From positions 7,130,001-7,194,000 of the forward strand of contig NZ_CP054932.1 in assembly GCF_013364275.1 (NCBI RefSeq): a stretch of 64,000 bases of DNA, given 5' to 3'. A model generated the notes under the pieces. The model did not search any database. It was not told the origin of the DNA and saw only the letters and a program-made list of their open reading frames with translations. Shown piece by piece: positions 44,173 to 52,868 of the stretch (within the stretch, counting starts at the first letter, position 1; each line of letters starts with the position of its first letter). This DNA comes from Actinomadura sp. NAK00032. Its GTDB lineage: Bacteria; Actinomycetota; Actinomycetes; Streptosporangiales; Streptosporangiaceae. A program made the translations under genes and the position numbers.

Positions 44173-45105
44173 GTGCTGGAGCGGCACGAACTCGAGGTGC
44201 TCCTGACGCTGGCCGAGGAACTGCACTTCGGACGCACCGCCGAGCGGGTGGGCGTCACCTCCAGCCGGGTCAGCCAGACCGTCAGGAAGCTGGAACGGAT
44301 GATCGGCGCGCCGCTGTTCGAACGCACCAGCCGCCAGGTGCGGCTCACGGCGATCGGCCGCCGGCTGGCCGACGACCTGGCCCCGCTGGCCGCCGGGATG
44401 AACGACGCGGTGCAGCGGGCGATCGACGCCGGCCGCGGCATCACCGGTGAACTGCGGGTCGGCTTCCTCAGCGCCATCGCCGGCCAACTGCTGCTCAAGG
44501 CGGTCGCGCAGTTCAGCCTGCGGCACCCCGACTGCGAGGTGCACATCCACGAGACACAGGGGCATGACGCGGTCACCCGGCTGCGGGACGGTGACATCGA
44601 CGTCCTGATCACCGACATCCTCATCGCCGCCCAGCCCGACGTGGTGGCCGGACCGGTCCTGCTCCGCGAGCCGCGGATGCTCGCGGTCGCGACCGGAAAT
44701 CCCCTGGCGGGAGAACGGGAGGTGTCGGTCGAGGCACTGGCCGCGCACCCCGTGATCGGGGTGCCGGCCGACATGCCCGAGGCGTTCCGGCACGATCGCA
44801 ACCCGGCCTCCACGCCGTCGGGCGCACCGGTCCCGCGCGGGCCGCGCGCGGCCAGCTTCAGCGAGACCCTCACCCTGGTCGCGGCGGGCCGCGGCGTCTT
44901 CCCCGTCGGCGCGAACGTCGCCCGGCTCTACCCCCGCCCCGACATCGCCTATCTCCCCTTCAGCGACGCCCCGCCGATCCGCTGGGGCCCGATGTGGCTG
45001 AACACCAACACCACCCAACGCGTCCGCGAGTTCGTCCAGGCCGCCCAAGCCGCCGGACAAACCGGACACGCCGACCGTCGTGACACGAGCCGTCGCGACG
45101 CGTGA
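44173..45105 (+). CDS. LysR-family transcriptional regulator
   Basis: The 310-residue protein has a winged HTH at residues 3-62 (LEVLLTLAEELHFGRTAERV, SSRVSQTVRKLERMIG, LFERTSRQVRLTAIG). A periplasmic-binding-like effector domain follows (LRVGFLSAIAGQLLLKAV, DVLITDILIAAQPDVVAGP). GTG 44173. Its divergent reductase neighbour is the likely target. Confidence 0.92.
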   Translation: MLERHELEVLLTLAEELHFGRTAERVGVTSSRVSQTVRKLERMIGAPLFERTSRQVRLTAIGRRLADDLAPLAAGMNDAVQRAIDAGRGITGELRVGFLSAIAGQLLLKAVAQFSLRHPDCEVHIHETQGHDAVTRLRDGDIDVLITDILIAAQPDVVAGPVLLREPRMLAVATGNPLAGEREVSVEALAAHPVIGVPADMPEAFRHDRNPASTPSGAPVPRGPRAASFSETLTLVAAGRGVFPVGANVARLYPRPDIAYLPFSDAPPIRWGPMWLNTNTTQRVREFVQAAQAAGQTGHADRRDTSRRDA

Positions 45106-45304
45106 CCCGCTGAGACCACCCACTGACACCACCCGCAGACGGTGCTGTACAGGCCGCTGCTGGGCACCTGTTCCCGCCGGCTGGTCTTTGGCCGGTTACG
45201 CCTCGGCCGTCGTGTGACCCATGCCATACACGACCCCTGTCAGTAATCGCGGCGCTGTCCCGCTCAACTCCACGAAGGAGCAGAGCGACCGACAGGAGCA
45301 GCAC

Positions 45305-46525
45305 ATGAAGCACCGCATCGTCGTCCTGGGCGCCGGGTATGCCGGGGCCTACGTGGCCGGGAACCTGGCCCGCCGGCTGTCCCCGGCGGACGCCGAGATC
45401 ACCGTGGTCAACGCCGTGCCGGACTTCGTCCAGCGGCAGCGGTTGAACCAGCTCGCGGCCGGCCGGGAGATCGAGGCTCCGCAGCTCACCGACGTCTTCG
45501 CGGGCACGGGGATCCGGCTGCGCGTGGCCCGTGTCACCGCCGTCGACCCTGAACGCCGGGTGGTCGCCGTTGCCGACGCCGACGGCGGTGGCGAGGTCGG
45601 CTACGACACGCTCGTGTACGCCCTCGGCAGCCATGCCGCCGATCAAGGCGTCCCCGGCGTGGCCGAGCACGCCTTCAACGTCGCCGGACGGCCCTCGGCG
45701 CTGCGCCTGCGCGAGCGGCTGGACGTCCTGGACGTGCGAGGCGAAGGCGGAAAAGTGCTGGTCGTCGGCGACGGGCTGACGGGCATCGAGACCGCCACCG
45801 AGATCGCCGAATCCCGGCCCGGCCTGTCGGTGGCGCTCCTGGCCCGCGGCGAACTGGGCGCCCGGCTGTCCGCCGGAGCTCGCGGCCACCTGCGCCGGGC
45901 CTGCGACCGGCTGGGCATCACCGTCCTGGAGCACACCGGCGTCGAAGCCGTGGAGGCCGCGCGGGTGCGGTGCGCCGACGGCACCGTCCTGGCGTCCGAC
46001 GCAACGGTGTGGACGGCCGGGTTCGCGGTCAGCCCCATCGCCGCCGGCGCCGGCCTGGAGGTCGCCGGTGACGGTCAGATCATCGTCGACCGCACCATGC
46101 GGTCGGTCTCGCACCCGAACGTCTACGCCATCGGCGACAGCGTCCACACCCTCGGCGACAACGGCCTGCGACTGCCGATGAACTGCGGTTCGGCCGGCTA
46201 CACCGGCCGGCAGGCCATCGAGGCGATCGTGGGACGGCTGACCGGCCGCAAGATCCCGAACGTCAGGCTGGTCTACTGGTACAACGCGATCAGCCTCGGG
46301 CGGTGGGACGGGATCCTGCAACTGATCGACGGTGCCGGGCAGGCGAAGCCGAGGTACGTGGGCGGCCGGAAGGCCGTGCGGATCAAGGCGGGCATCCAGC
46401 GGGGGGCGCTGTGGGGCACCGCTCACCCGACCTTCGGCCGCCCCAGGCGCAGGCGCCGCCTGGCCGCCGCACCGGAGGCGATCGCCGAGCAGGCGTCCGC
46501 GTCCGCTGAGAAGTCGGCCCTTTAG
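45305..46525 (+). CDS. NAD(P)/FAD-dependent oxidoreductase, NDH-2-like
   Basis: The 406-residue protein has two dinucleotide folds. The FAD site is IVVLGAGYAGAYVAGNLA. The NAD(P)H site is VLVVGDGLTGIETATEIAE, and the FAD-binding end is HPNVYAIGDSV. The arrangement is that of type II NADH dehydrogenases and similar disulphide-reductase-fold enzymes without the redox cysteines. It probably passes electrons from NAD(P)H to a quinone or small acceptor. ATG 45305. The ECF41 sigma factor follows 21 bp downstream, and COE-class oxidoreductases are known partners of that sigma group. Confidence 0.88.
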   Translation: MKHRIVVLGAGYAGAYVAGNLARRLSPADAEITVVNAVPDFVQRQRLNQLAAGREIEAPQLTDVFAGTGIRLRVARVTAVDPERRVVAVADADGGGEVGYDTLVYALGSHAADQGVPGVAEHAFNVAGRPSALRLRERLDVLDVRGEGGKVLVVGDGLTGIETATEIAESRPGLSVALLARGELGARLSAGARGHLRRACDRLGITVLEHTGVEAVEAARVRCADGTVLASDATVWTAGFAVSPIAAGAGLEVAGDGQIIVDRTMRSVSHPNVYAIGDSVHTLGDNGLRLPMNCGSAGYTGRQAIEAIVGRLTGRKIPNVRLVYWYNAISLGRWDGILQLIDGAGQAKPRYVGGRKAVRIKAGIQRGALWGTAHPTFGRPRRRRRLAAAPEAIAEQASASAEKSAL

Positions 46526-46546
46526 CCGCCGCATAGGTTGGTCCGC

Positions 46547-47488
46547 GTGGACAGCACCGCCACCGACCGCTTCGAGGCCGGCCGGAACCGGCTGGCCTCG
46601 CTGGCCTACCGGCTGCTGGGCTCGGCCGCCGACGCCGAGGACATCGTGCAGGACGCGTGGCTGCACTGGCAGGCGGCCGACCGGCGGCGGATCGAGGTGC
46701 CGCAGGCATGGCTGACCAAGGTCGTCACCAACCTGTGCCTCGACCGGCTCCGCTCGGCACACGTCCGCCGCGAACGCACCGCGGGCGCCTGGCTGCCCGA
46801 ACCGCTCCTCGACGGCGACCCGATGCTCGGCCCGGCCGACTCGTTCGAGCAGCGCGAGGCGGTCTCCCTGGCCGTGCTGACGCTCATGGAGCGCCTGTCG
46901 CCCGTCGCGCGGGCCGTCTACGTCCTGCGCGAGGCGTTCTCCTACAGCCACACCGAGATCGCGGAGATCCTCGACATCACCGAGTCCGCGAGCCATCAGC
47001 ACCTCCACCGGGCCCGGCGCCGCATCACCGCCGCGCACCGCGGCGGCCGCGGCGAAGTCGACGCGGCATCGGCCCGCAAAGTCGTCGAGGAGTTCTTCGC
47101 CGCCGCCTCCTCGGGCCGCACCGAACGGCTGGTGGCGCTGCTCACCGACGACGCCACCGCGATCTCCGACGGCGCCGGCCTGACCGGGACGCTGCTGCGA
47201 TACGACACTCCGCAGCGCATCGCCGCCATCGCACGAGCCGGCTTCAATCCCACACCCGCGAAACGGCGGTTCGCGGGCGGCACGCCCACCGTCCACTACG
47301 CGCTCGTCAACGGCGGCTCCGCCATCCTCTTCGTGCTCGGCGGCCAGGTCGTCGGCGTCGTGGCGTTCGACATCACCGGCGGCAGGATCGCAGCCGTGCA
47401 CGGCATCGCCGCCCCCACCCGCCTCGCGCGCATCACCCGAGCCTGGCGGCAGCACGAACCGGACACACCGCTCATCACCCAATGGTGA
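46547..47488 (+). CDS. sigJ: ECF41-type sigma factor (SigJ-like) with SnoaL C-terminal domain
   Basis: The 313-residue protein has sigma region 2 (LASLAYRLLGSAADAEDIVQ, then PQAWLTKVVTNLCLDRLRS). Region 4 is LSPVARAVYVLREAFSYSHTE... with ILDITESASHQHLHRARRR. A 100-residue SnoaL/NTF2-like C-terminal extension (EEFFAAASSGRTERLVALL) acts in place of a separate anti-sigma factor in this class. GTG 46547 is taken; TTG 46538 is three codons earlier. No anti-sigma gene is nearby, as expected. The gene symbol is by analogy to mycobacterial SigJ. Confidence 0.9.
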   Translation: MDSTATDRFEAGRNRLASLAYRLLGSAADAEDIVQDAWLHWQAADRRRIEVPQAWLTKVVTNLCLDRLRSAHVRRERTAGAWLPEPLLDGDPMLGPADSFEQREAVSLAVLTLMERLSPVARAVYVLREAFSYSHTEIAEILDITESASHQHLHRARRRITAAHRGGRGEVDAASARKVVEEFFAAASSGRTERLVALLTDDATAISDGAGLTGTLLRYDTPQRIAAIARAGFNPTPAKRRFAGGTPTVHYALVNGGSAILFVLGGQVVGVVAFDITGGRIAAVHGIAAPTRLARITRAWRQHEPDTPLITQW

Positions 47489-47580
47489 CCCGTCGCGCGA
47501 AAGTACCGCTGCCATGGCCGAGGACGCCCCGGCCATCGGCCGCTGCACCAGCGCCTACCGCGCCACAGCATGGTAGAGAG

Positions 47581-47973
47581 ATGGCTATGCAACGGAACTA
47601 CGGTGAAAAGTTCGGACGGTGGAGTCTTCGCCTCGATGCCGCTTACTGCGCGGTGGTCGGCACTGCGGTGGCGCTGTTCTCGGGGCAGATCGCTCAGGGG
47701 ATCGCGTTCTCTCCGCTTCTGATCGCGGCCGCCGGTATCGCCGTAGTGGTGTGGGCCGGAGGCATCGTGTGGATGCTCGCCCGGCTACCGCTGCGGCTCG
47801 CGCTTCGGCTGGTGATGGTCGCCAACGTGCTCGCGGCCACGGCCGTGGGATTCGCCTCGGCCGCCGCCGCGACGGTGCTCATCGTCGCGGCGGTCGTGAC
47901 CGTGGCCGTCGACGTCGCGCTCTTCGCCACGAGTCAGGCGATCGCCCTGCGCAAGCTTCCCGCTCAGAGCTGA
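47581..47973 (+). CDS. Small membrane protein
   Basis: The 130-residue protein has four predicted membrane segments (AAYCAVVGTAVALFSGQ, PLLIAAAGIAVVVWAGGIVW, LALRLVMVANVLAATAVGF, TVLIVAAVVTVAVDVALFAT). ATG 47581 is adjacent to a GAGAG; ATG 47587 gives better spacing. No family recognised. It follows the sigma gene by 92 bp and could belong to its regulon. Confidence 0.7.
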   Translation: MAMQRNYGEKFGRWSLRLDAAYCAVVGTAVALFSGQIAQGIAFSPLLIAAAGIAVVVWAGGIVWMLARLPLRLALRLVMVANVLAATAVGFASAAAATVLIVAAVVTVAVDVALFATSQAIALRKLPAQS

Positions 47974-48019
47974 CGCGTCACGCCCTGCGCCCTGATCGCG
48001 CTTCTCGCTACAGGCCCGT

Positions 48020-48062
48020 CCCGTCACGGAAGGTCTTTCAATCCGCAGACTTCGGTGACGGG
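48020..48062. terminator. Bidirectional hairpin terminator
   Basis: CCCGTCACGGAAG pairs with CTTCGGTGACGGG (12 of 13) over a 17-nt loop, midway between convergent genes ending at 47973 and 48085. No strong T-run; termination could be from either side. Confidence 0.55.
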
Positions 48063-48084
48063 AGGGGCGGTCGCGGTCGGGACG

Positions 48085-48984
48085 TCAGGCGGTGGGGGCC
48101 AGGACGATGTCGAAACGCGTCCTCGACCAGGTGCCGTCGATCGCGCGGCCGTCGGGGGTCGGTGCGCCGGCCGGGTGTCCTTCGAACTCCTTGACCAGTG
48201 AGCCGCGTACGCCGAAGACGGTGTCGGATTCCAGGAGGGCGTCGCCTCGCACGAAGATGTGGGTGACCAAGGTCCGGTATCCGTCCGCCTTCACCAGGAA
48301 GTGCAGGTGGGAGGCGCGCATCGGAGAGCGGCCTACGGCGGCGAGCAGCCCGCCCACCGGGCCGTCGTCCGGGATCGGGTACGGGGTCGGCGTGTTCGCC
48401 CAGAACCGGTACTCCCCGTCCGGGCCGGTGAACAGGTGGGCTCGTCCCATGGTGCGGTCGCCGTCGCGCTGCACGTCGTAGAGGCCGTCGGCGTCGGCTT
48501 CCCAGACCTCGATCCTGGCGCCGGGGACGGGGGCGCCCTCGGTGTCGCGGACGGTCCCCTCCACCCAGCACGGTTCGCCGGGCGCGCCCCCGGTGATGTC
48601 GCCGCCGAGTTCGATCCGGGGTGCGTCGTCGACGAAGAACGGCCCGAGCACGGTCGCCTCGGTGGCGTCGCCGTGGGCCCGGTTGTTCATCGTGATCATC
48701 TGCATGGACGCGCCGAGCACGTCGGAGAGCAAGATGAACTCCTGCCGGACGTCGTCGGTGATGTGACCGGCCCGGGTGAGGAACTCGATGCCCTTCCGCC
48801 ATTCCTCTTCGGTGAGCCGGACGTCGCGGAGAAAGGCGTGCAGATGCCGCACCAGCGCCTGCATCAACTCCTTGAGCCGGGGGTCGGCGCAGTCGTCGAA
48901 CGAGCGCAGCACCCGTACGAGGAGTTCCTCTTCGCGGCGTGCCTGCTCCGCGGCGGCGTCGGGCGCGGTGTGGTCGTGGGTCAT
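48085..48984 (-). CDS. Intradiol ring-cleavage dioxygenase (catechol/hydroxyquinol 1,2-dioxygenase type)
   Basis: The 299-residue protein has an N-terminal helical dimerisation part (RSFDDCADPRLKELMQALVRH) and a beta-sandwich catalytic domain. Iron ligands are visible as the Tyr of DADGLYDVQ, the Tyr of DGEYRFWANTPTPYPIP and the two His of RASHLHFLVKADGYRTLV. The order and HLHF match hydroxyquinol- and catechol-type enzymes that open the aromatic ring between the hydroxyls using non-haem Fe(III). ATG 48984. It lies 34 bp behind a flavin monooxygenase, a likely supplier of its diol substrate. Confidence 0.93.
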   Translation of the reverse strand: MTHDHTAPDAAAEQARREEELLVRVLRSFDDCADPRLKELMQALVRHLHAFLRDVRLTEEEWRKGIEFLTRAGHITDDVRQEFILLSDVLGASMQMITMNNRAHGDATEATVLGPFFVDDAPRIELGGDITGGAPGEPCWVEGTVRDTEGAPVPGARIEVWEADADGLYDVQRDGDRTMGRAHLFTGPDGEYRFWANTPTPYPIPDDGPVGGLLAAVGRSPMRASHLHFLVKADGYRTLVTHIFVRGDALLESDTVFGVRGSLVKEFEGHPAGAPTPDGRAIDGTWSRTRFDIVLAPTA

Positions 48985-49018
48985 CGGGGCTCGGCTCCTT
49001 CGTCATCATGTGTCCGAA

Positions 49019-50224
49019 TCACGTGTCCGACGTCCTCGCCAAGGCGTCGTCGGGGTCGTAGTCGTAGATCCAGGCGTTGGCCACCAGCGGGTCGGCGTCG
49101 GCGAAGGAGTCGTCCCGGGCCTGCTGCTCCGGGCCGTCCGGCAGGTGGTTCACGTGGGACCGGGCGTGGCTGACCTCCTGCAGGCGGGTGGTCCGGGGGA
49201 TCCGCAGCCGCTCGTAGCGGCGCAGAGCGCGGGGCGGGTCGGCGGGGTCGTCGGCCAGGCAGCGGGCGAGGACGGCGGCGTCCTCGATGGCCTGGGCGGC
49301 TCCCTGCGCGAAGAAGGGGAACATCGGGTGGGCCGCGTCGCCCAGGAGCGTCACGGCGCCCTCGCTCCAACTCCGCAGGGGCGCGCGGTCGAGGAGGGCC
49401 CAGCGCCCGGGGGTTCCGGCGGCGCGGATGAGCGCGGTGAGCCTCGGGTCCCAGCCTTCGAACTCGTGGAGGAACTCCTCCACCGTCGCCGTCGCGGTCC
49501 AGGACTCGACGGCATCGTCCCGCGCGGGGGCGAACGCGACGAGGTTCACGGAACGTCCGGCGGAAACGGGGTAATGCACCAGATGGTGGTCGGGCCCGAT
49601 CCACAGGGTCTGGGCGCTGCGCCGCGCGAAGGCCGGGGCGCGCCCGGACGGGACGAGCGCGCGGAAGGCGCAGATGCCCGAGTAGGTCGCGGGCGCGGAC
49701 GCGGTGATCGCGCCCCGCACGACCGAGTGGATCCCGTCCGCCCCGATCACGACGTCGGGCTGGACGCTCTCTCCGCCGGCGAAGCGCAGCACCGGACGCC
49801 CGTCAGCGCGGACGGTCACCTCGACGCACTGCTCGCCGAGTCTGAGGCCGCCTCCGGGAACGAGCGATCGCAGGACGTCCAGCAGGTCGGCGCGGTGCGC
49901 GGTGTAGGTGTGCTCCCCGTACAGCCGCTCGCACGCCGAGGCCAGGTCCTCGGCGGACAGCACGGTGCCGTCCCGCCACCGCCGGAACTCCCAGCCGACG
50001 TCGAGCCGGACGGCACGGGCGGCGAAGGCGTCCAGCACACCGAGCCGCCGCAGCAGCCGGGCGGTGTTCGGGGCCACGACCAGGCCCGCCCCCACCTCCC
50101 TGAGCTGCGACGCCTGCTCGTAGACGGTGGCCGGGATCCCTTCGCGACGCAGGAACGCGCTGGCCGCCAGCCCCCCGATGCCACCTCCCACGATGGCGAC
50201 ACGCGGGCCGTCCACGCCGATCAT
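49019..50224 (-). CDS. FAD-dependent aromatic monooxygenase
   Basis: The 401-residue protein has the fold RVAIVGGGIGGLAASAFL, the DG motif PDVVIGADGIHSVVRGAI and the FAD motif VTLLGDAAHPMFPFFAQGA. It is of the salicylate-hydroxylase or 6-hydroxynicotinate-monooxygenase type, which can couple decarboxylation to hydroxylation. ATG 50224 follows GGGAG by 9 nt. It heads a two-gene operon with the intradiol dioxygenase, giving monooxygenation followed by ring cleavage. No dedicated regulator adjoins. Confidence 0.9.
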   Translation of the reverse strand: MIGVDGPRVAIVGGGIGGLAASAFLRREGIPATVYEQASQLREVGAGLVVAPNTARLLRRLGVLDAFAARAVRLDVGWEFRRWRDGTVLSAEDLASACERLYGEHTYTAHRADLLDVLRSLVPGGGLRLGEQCVEVTVRADGRPVLRFAGGESVQPDVVIGADGIHSVVRGAITASAPATYSGICAFRALVPSGRAPAFARRSAQTLWIGPDHHLVHYPVSAGRSVNLVAFAPARDDAVESWTATATVEEFLHEFEGWDPRLTALIRAAGTPGRWALLDRAPLRSWSEGAVTLLGDAAHPMFPFFAQGAAQAIEDAAVLARCLADDPADPPRALRRYERLRIPRTTRLQEVSHARSHVNHLPDGPEQQARDDSFADADPLVANAWIYDYDPDDALARTSDT

Positions 50225-50467
50225 CTGCTCACGCTCCCACCCTCCTCGGCGAACCCGGCAACGCGATGATCCCCGCTCGAACCCTCGCACACCGGCGGAG
50301 TGCTGTCGGTCGTCCTGCGGAAGGGGTCGGTCAAGCACCAGGCCGCGCTGCCGTCCGTTCCGGCGAGCGGGCTGGGCATCTCGCGGACGCTCGGCCGGCG
50401 TCCCGGGACCGCCGTCCGCCACGGCTGAGCCCGGCCATCGCTCGCGCCGCAACGGAGGCGCGCAGCC

Positions 50468-50495
50468 GCCATCCCGGGCCCCGGCCCGGGATGGC
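50468..50495 (-). terminator. Strong hairpin after secreted-protein gene
   Basis: GCCATCCCGGGCC and its exact complement form a 13-bp stem with a 2-nt loop, 21 bp past the stop of the gene ending at 50517. There is no T-tract, but the very stable stem should pause transcription. The rest of 50225-50516 is a gene-free spacer. Confidence 0.6.
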
Positions 50496-50516
50496 CGGCG
50501 TCCACCGCGCTTGCCG

Positions 50517-50951
50517 TCAGCAGCGGTACTGGTTGACCTCCCACCTTTCGAAGGAGCGGCCGAGGTCGGGGCGCCACGACTGGCCGGCCTGGACGGTGCT
50601 GTAGCGCACCCATCTGCCGCTGGAGTCGGTGGTCCTGATCTCGGCGCAGTAGCCGGAGGCGACGTAGTAGCCGTCGGCGTAGGGCCAGCCGAAGCCCGCG
50701 GCGCAGTCCGTGCGCTGGCCGACCGGCAGGGTCTTGTCGTAGTAGCCCGCGGCGTAGATCTTTCCGTAGCCCCGCCAGTCGAACATGACGCCGAGGCCGA
50801 TGTCGCCCTGGTTGCTGATGTAACTGGTACCGGGCGAGCACGCCCTTGCGGTTGAGGGAGATCCGGCGGGTGCGGCGTTCGCGGTGACGCTCAGCGGGAG
50901 CGTCGCGGCCACTCCCAGGAGCAGCACCGTCAGTCTTTTCCCGTACTTCAT
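50517..50951 (-). CDS. Small secreted protein
   Basis: The 144-residue protein starts at ATG 50951 behind AGAAGGACG. It has a Sec signal peptide (KRLTVLLLGVAATLPLSVTANA) likely cut before APAG. The mature part of about 115 residues has four Cys (TARACSPG, RTDCAAGFG, SGYCAEIR, final YRC), suggesting two disulphides, and many aromatic residues. No family recognised; the Trp/Tyr-rich end (WEVNQYRC) recalls small secreted inhibitor or carbohydrate-binding folds without being diagnostic. Confidence 0.8.
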   Translation of the reverse strand: MKYGKRLTVLLLGVAATLPLSVTANAAPAGSPSTARACSPGTSYISNQGDIGLGVMFDWRGYGKIYAAGYYDKTLPVGQRTDCAAGFGWPYADGYYVASGYCAEIRTTDSSGRWVRYSTVQAGQSWRPDLGRSFERWEVNQYRC

Positions 50952-51088
50952 CGTCCTTCTGCCCTCTCGGAACGTGTCGGTTTCTCTGTTCGAGGGTGCG
51001 GGACGCAGAAGATCTTGTCCTTACGGCAGAGTGCACACTTGTTTAGCGAGCGTGCACATGCGACGAAGGCGGCGCGGGGCCGCGGGTC

Positions 51089-52069
51089 TTATGGGGAGTT
51101 CGTCACCGCTGTTCGGCGGAATTGGCGGGGTGAGAGGCCGTAGGCGGCGCGGAAGGCCTGGCTGAAATGGGCCGGGCTGGTAAAGCCCCAGCGGGCCGCG
51201 ATGGCGCCGATCGGGGTGGCGGTGAGGAGCGGGTCGCTCAGGTCGCGCCGGCACTGCTCCAGGCGGCGTTCGCGGATCCAGCCGGCGACGGTGCGCTCTT
51301 CGGCCCGGAACAGCTGATGCAGGTAGCTCAACGAGATGTGGTGGGCGGCGGCGATCGCACTCGGGGTCAGGTGCGCATCTCCCAGATTCGTTCGGATGAA
51401 CGCGTGGATCTGGGCGAGGCGCGCGCTTCGGCGGCTGTCCGGCGGTACGTCGCCGTTGGCGTCCAGGGCGCCGGCCAACGCGGCGGTCAGGACGTCAAGG
51501 GTCAGGGTGGATACGCGCAGGGCTTCGGCCGCGCTGAACTGTTCGAGGCGTCGAGCCAGTTCCAGCAGGTACTGCGAGGCCAGCGCACCGATGCCCCGAT
51601 CGCCTCGGATGCGGACCGCGCTGAGGTCCCGCAGACCGCGCTCGGGTAAGGGCAGCACCGAGCGCGGGAACTGCAGCGAGAGCAGTTGGCCGCCCGCAGG
51701 GTCCGTCGAACCGAATCTGGTCAGGTAGGGGCGCGAGCTGTCACGGAGCATCAGGTCGCCGGTGCGCAATTCGGCGTCCCGGTCGGCTTGTTCCGCCGTG
51801 GCGTTGCCGCGCACGGCGCAGGTGATGAAGAAGGTCTCCGGGTCTGACTGGCGGATGAGCCTGGACGTGCGCTGGATCGTCAGCGACGTCGCGGTCAGCA
51901 AGGTCGCCTGGACGGAGCCGAGCCCGCCGAGTGCGACATGGGCTTGGAAGGTGTCCTGCAGATGCGGCTCGCTGTGCGCGTCGAGCGGCATCCACATCTT
52001 CGAGCTCATCTCGCGCCAGAAGGCGAACCGCTCTTTCGCCGGAATGGCGGCGAAACTGACCACGTCCAT
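51089..52069 (-). CDS. AraC-family transcriptional regulator (AraC_binding_2 type)
   Basis: The 326-residue protein has an N-terminal AraC_binding_2 sensing domain (FAAIPAKERFAFWREMSSKM, SVQATLLTATSLTIQRTSRLI). Two C-terminal HTHs follow (LTPSAIAAAHHISLSYLHQLF, IGAIAARWGFTSPAHFSQAF with YGLSPRQFRR). ATG 52069 begins the recognisable domain; the longer frame upstream is not coding-like. It stands between two secreted-protein genes on the same strand and may control one of them. Confidence 0.9.
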   Translation of the reverse strand: MDVVSFAAIPAKERFAFWREMSSKMWMPLDAHSEPHLQDTFQAHVALGGLGSVQATLLTATSLTIQRTSRLIRQSDPETFFITCAVRGNATAEQADRDAELRTGDLMLRDSSRPYLTRFGSTDPAGGQLLSLQFPRSVLPLPERGLRDLSAVRIRGDRGIGALASQYLLELARRLEQFSAAEALRVSTLTLDVLTAALAGALDANGDVPPDSRRSARLAQIHAFIRTNLGDAHLTPSAIAAAHHISLSYLHQLFRAEERTVAGWIRERRLEQCRRDLSDPLLTATPIGAIAARWGFTSPAHFSQAFRAAYGLSPRQFRRTAVTNSP

Positions 52070-52264
52070 GACCCACCAAAGCTGTTGGCGCCGCGGGGTT
52101 GGACCAGCAGCATCACCCGGAAGGCCGCACCGGTGCAACCGCCGCCGCCGAGCCGCGGCGACGGCATGCGTGAGCAGGCCCCGGACGTGCGAGGACATCG
52201 TCCGGGGCCGTCTCGCCCCCGTTCAGATCCGCACCGCTCGGTGGTGGAGCGCGCCGGTTCCGGG

Positions 52265-52651
52265 TCAGATGGTCACGCAGGGCAGGCCCACCGAGTGCCA
52301 TTTCCCGGCGTAGCGGGACCAGCCCTCGGCGCACACCTGCCCGCTTCCCCGTCCGGACCACCGACTCGTGTCGTGGCCGGCGGGCCAGTAACCGTTCGGC
52401 GAGGACCTGCGTGAAAGGCCCGGCCCCCAGACGTCGAGGTGCCCGTCCTGGACGGCGGTGTGGTCGAACTCCGCCCAGACCTGGTAGCCCGAGCCGGTGT
52501 ACGCGGTGTAGACGCACACGTTCCAGTTGCAGCCGGACGGCCCGTTCACGTCGGCCGTTCCGGCGGGCGCGGCCTGCGCGGCGCCGGCCGTGGACAGGAC
52601 GAACGCTGCCACGGCGGACGTGGCGAGCCCCACCATACGGCTGGTCTTCAT
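52265..52651 (-). CDS. Small secreted protein
   Basis: The 128-residue protein starts at ATG 52651 after GGGGAGG. It has a signal peptide (VGLATSAVAAFVLSTAGAAQA) followed by APAG. The mature 95 residues contain four Cys in the arrangement SGCNWNVCVYTAYTGSGYQVW ... VCAEGW ... GLPCVTI, all consistent with a compact disulphide-linked fold outside the cell. It is similar in design to the protein at 50517 but not clearly related. No function known. Confidence 0.8.
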   Translation of the reverse strand: MKTSRMVGLATSAVAAFVLSTAGAAQAAPAGTADVNGPSGCNWNVCVYTAYTGSGYQVWAEFDHTAVQDGHLDVWGPGLSRRSSPNGYWPAGHDTSRWSGRGSGQVCAEGWSRYAGKWHSVGLPCVTI

Positions 52652-52868
52652 GGCCTCCCCTTTCTCTTTTTGCTTCCTCCGAAATGATGTGGCCATGGCC
52701 GGGATCATTTCTTTCATCTGCGTGCACGGTTCTTTAGCCTCGATCCACCGATGACGCGTCGGGCCGTGGTGTAGCCCGCGACACCAAGAATTGGGGGGCG
52801 CGTGTCACTGCGGTCGCGGCGCCGGAGAGGAAAGCCTGGGTCTCAATCGAGACGAAAGTGGTGTTTCC

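Noticed and set aside
45105..45305. ECF41 promoter motif (TGTCACA-type) before the oxidoreductase
   Set aside because: I looked and saw only TGTGACCC-like and CTGACACC-like words without a properly spaced CGTC element, so I do not annotate it.
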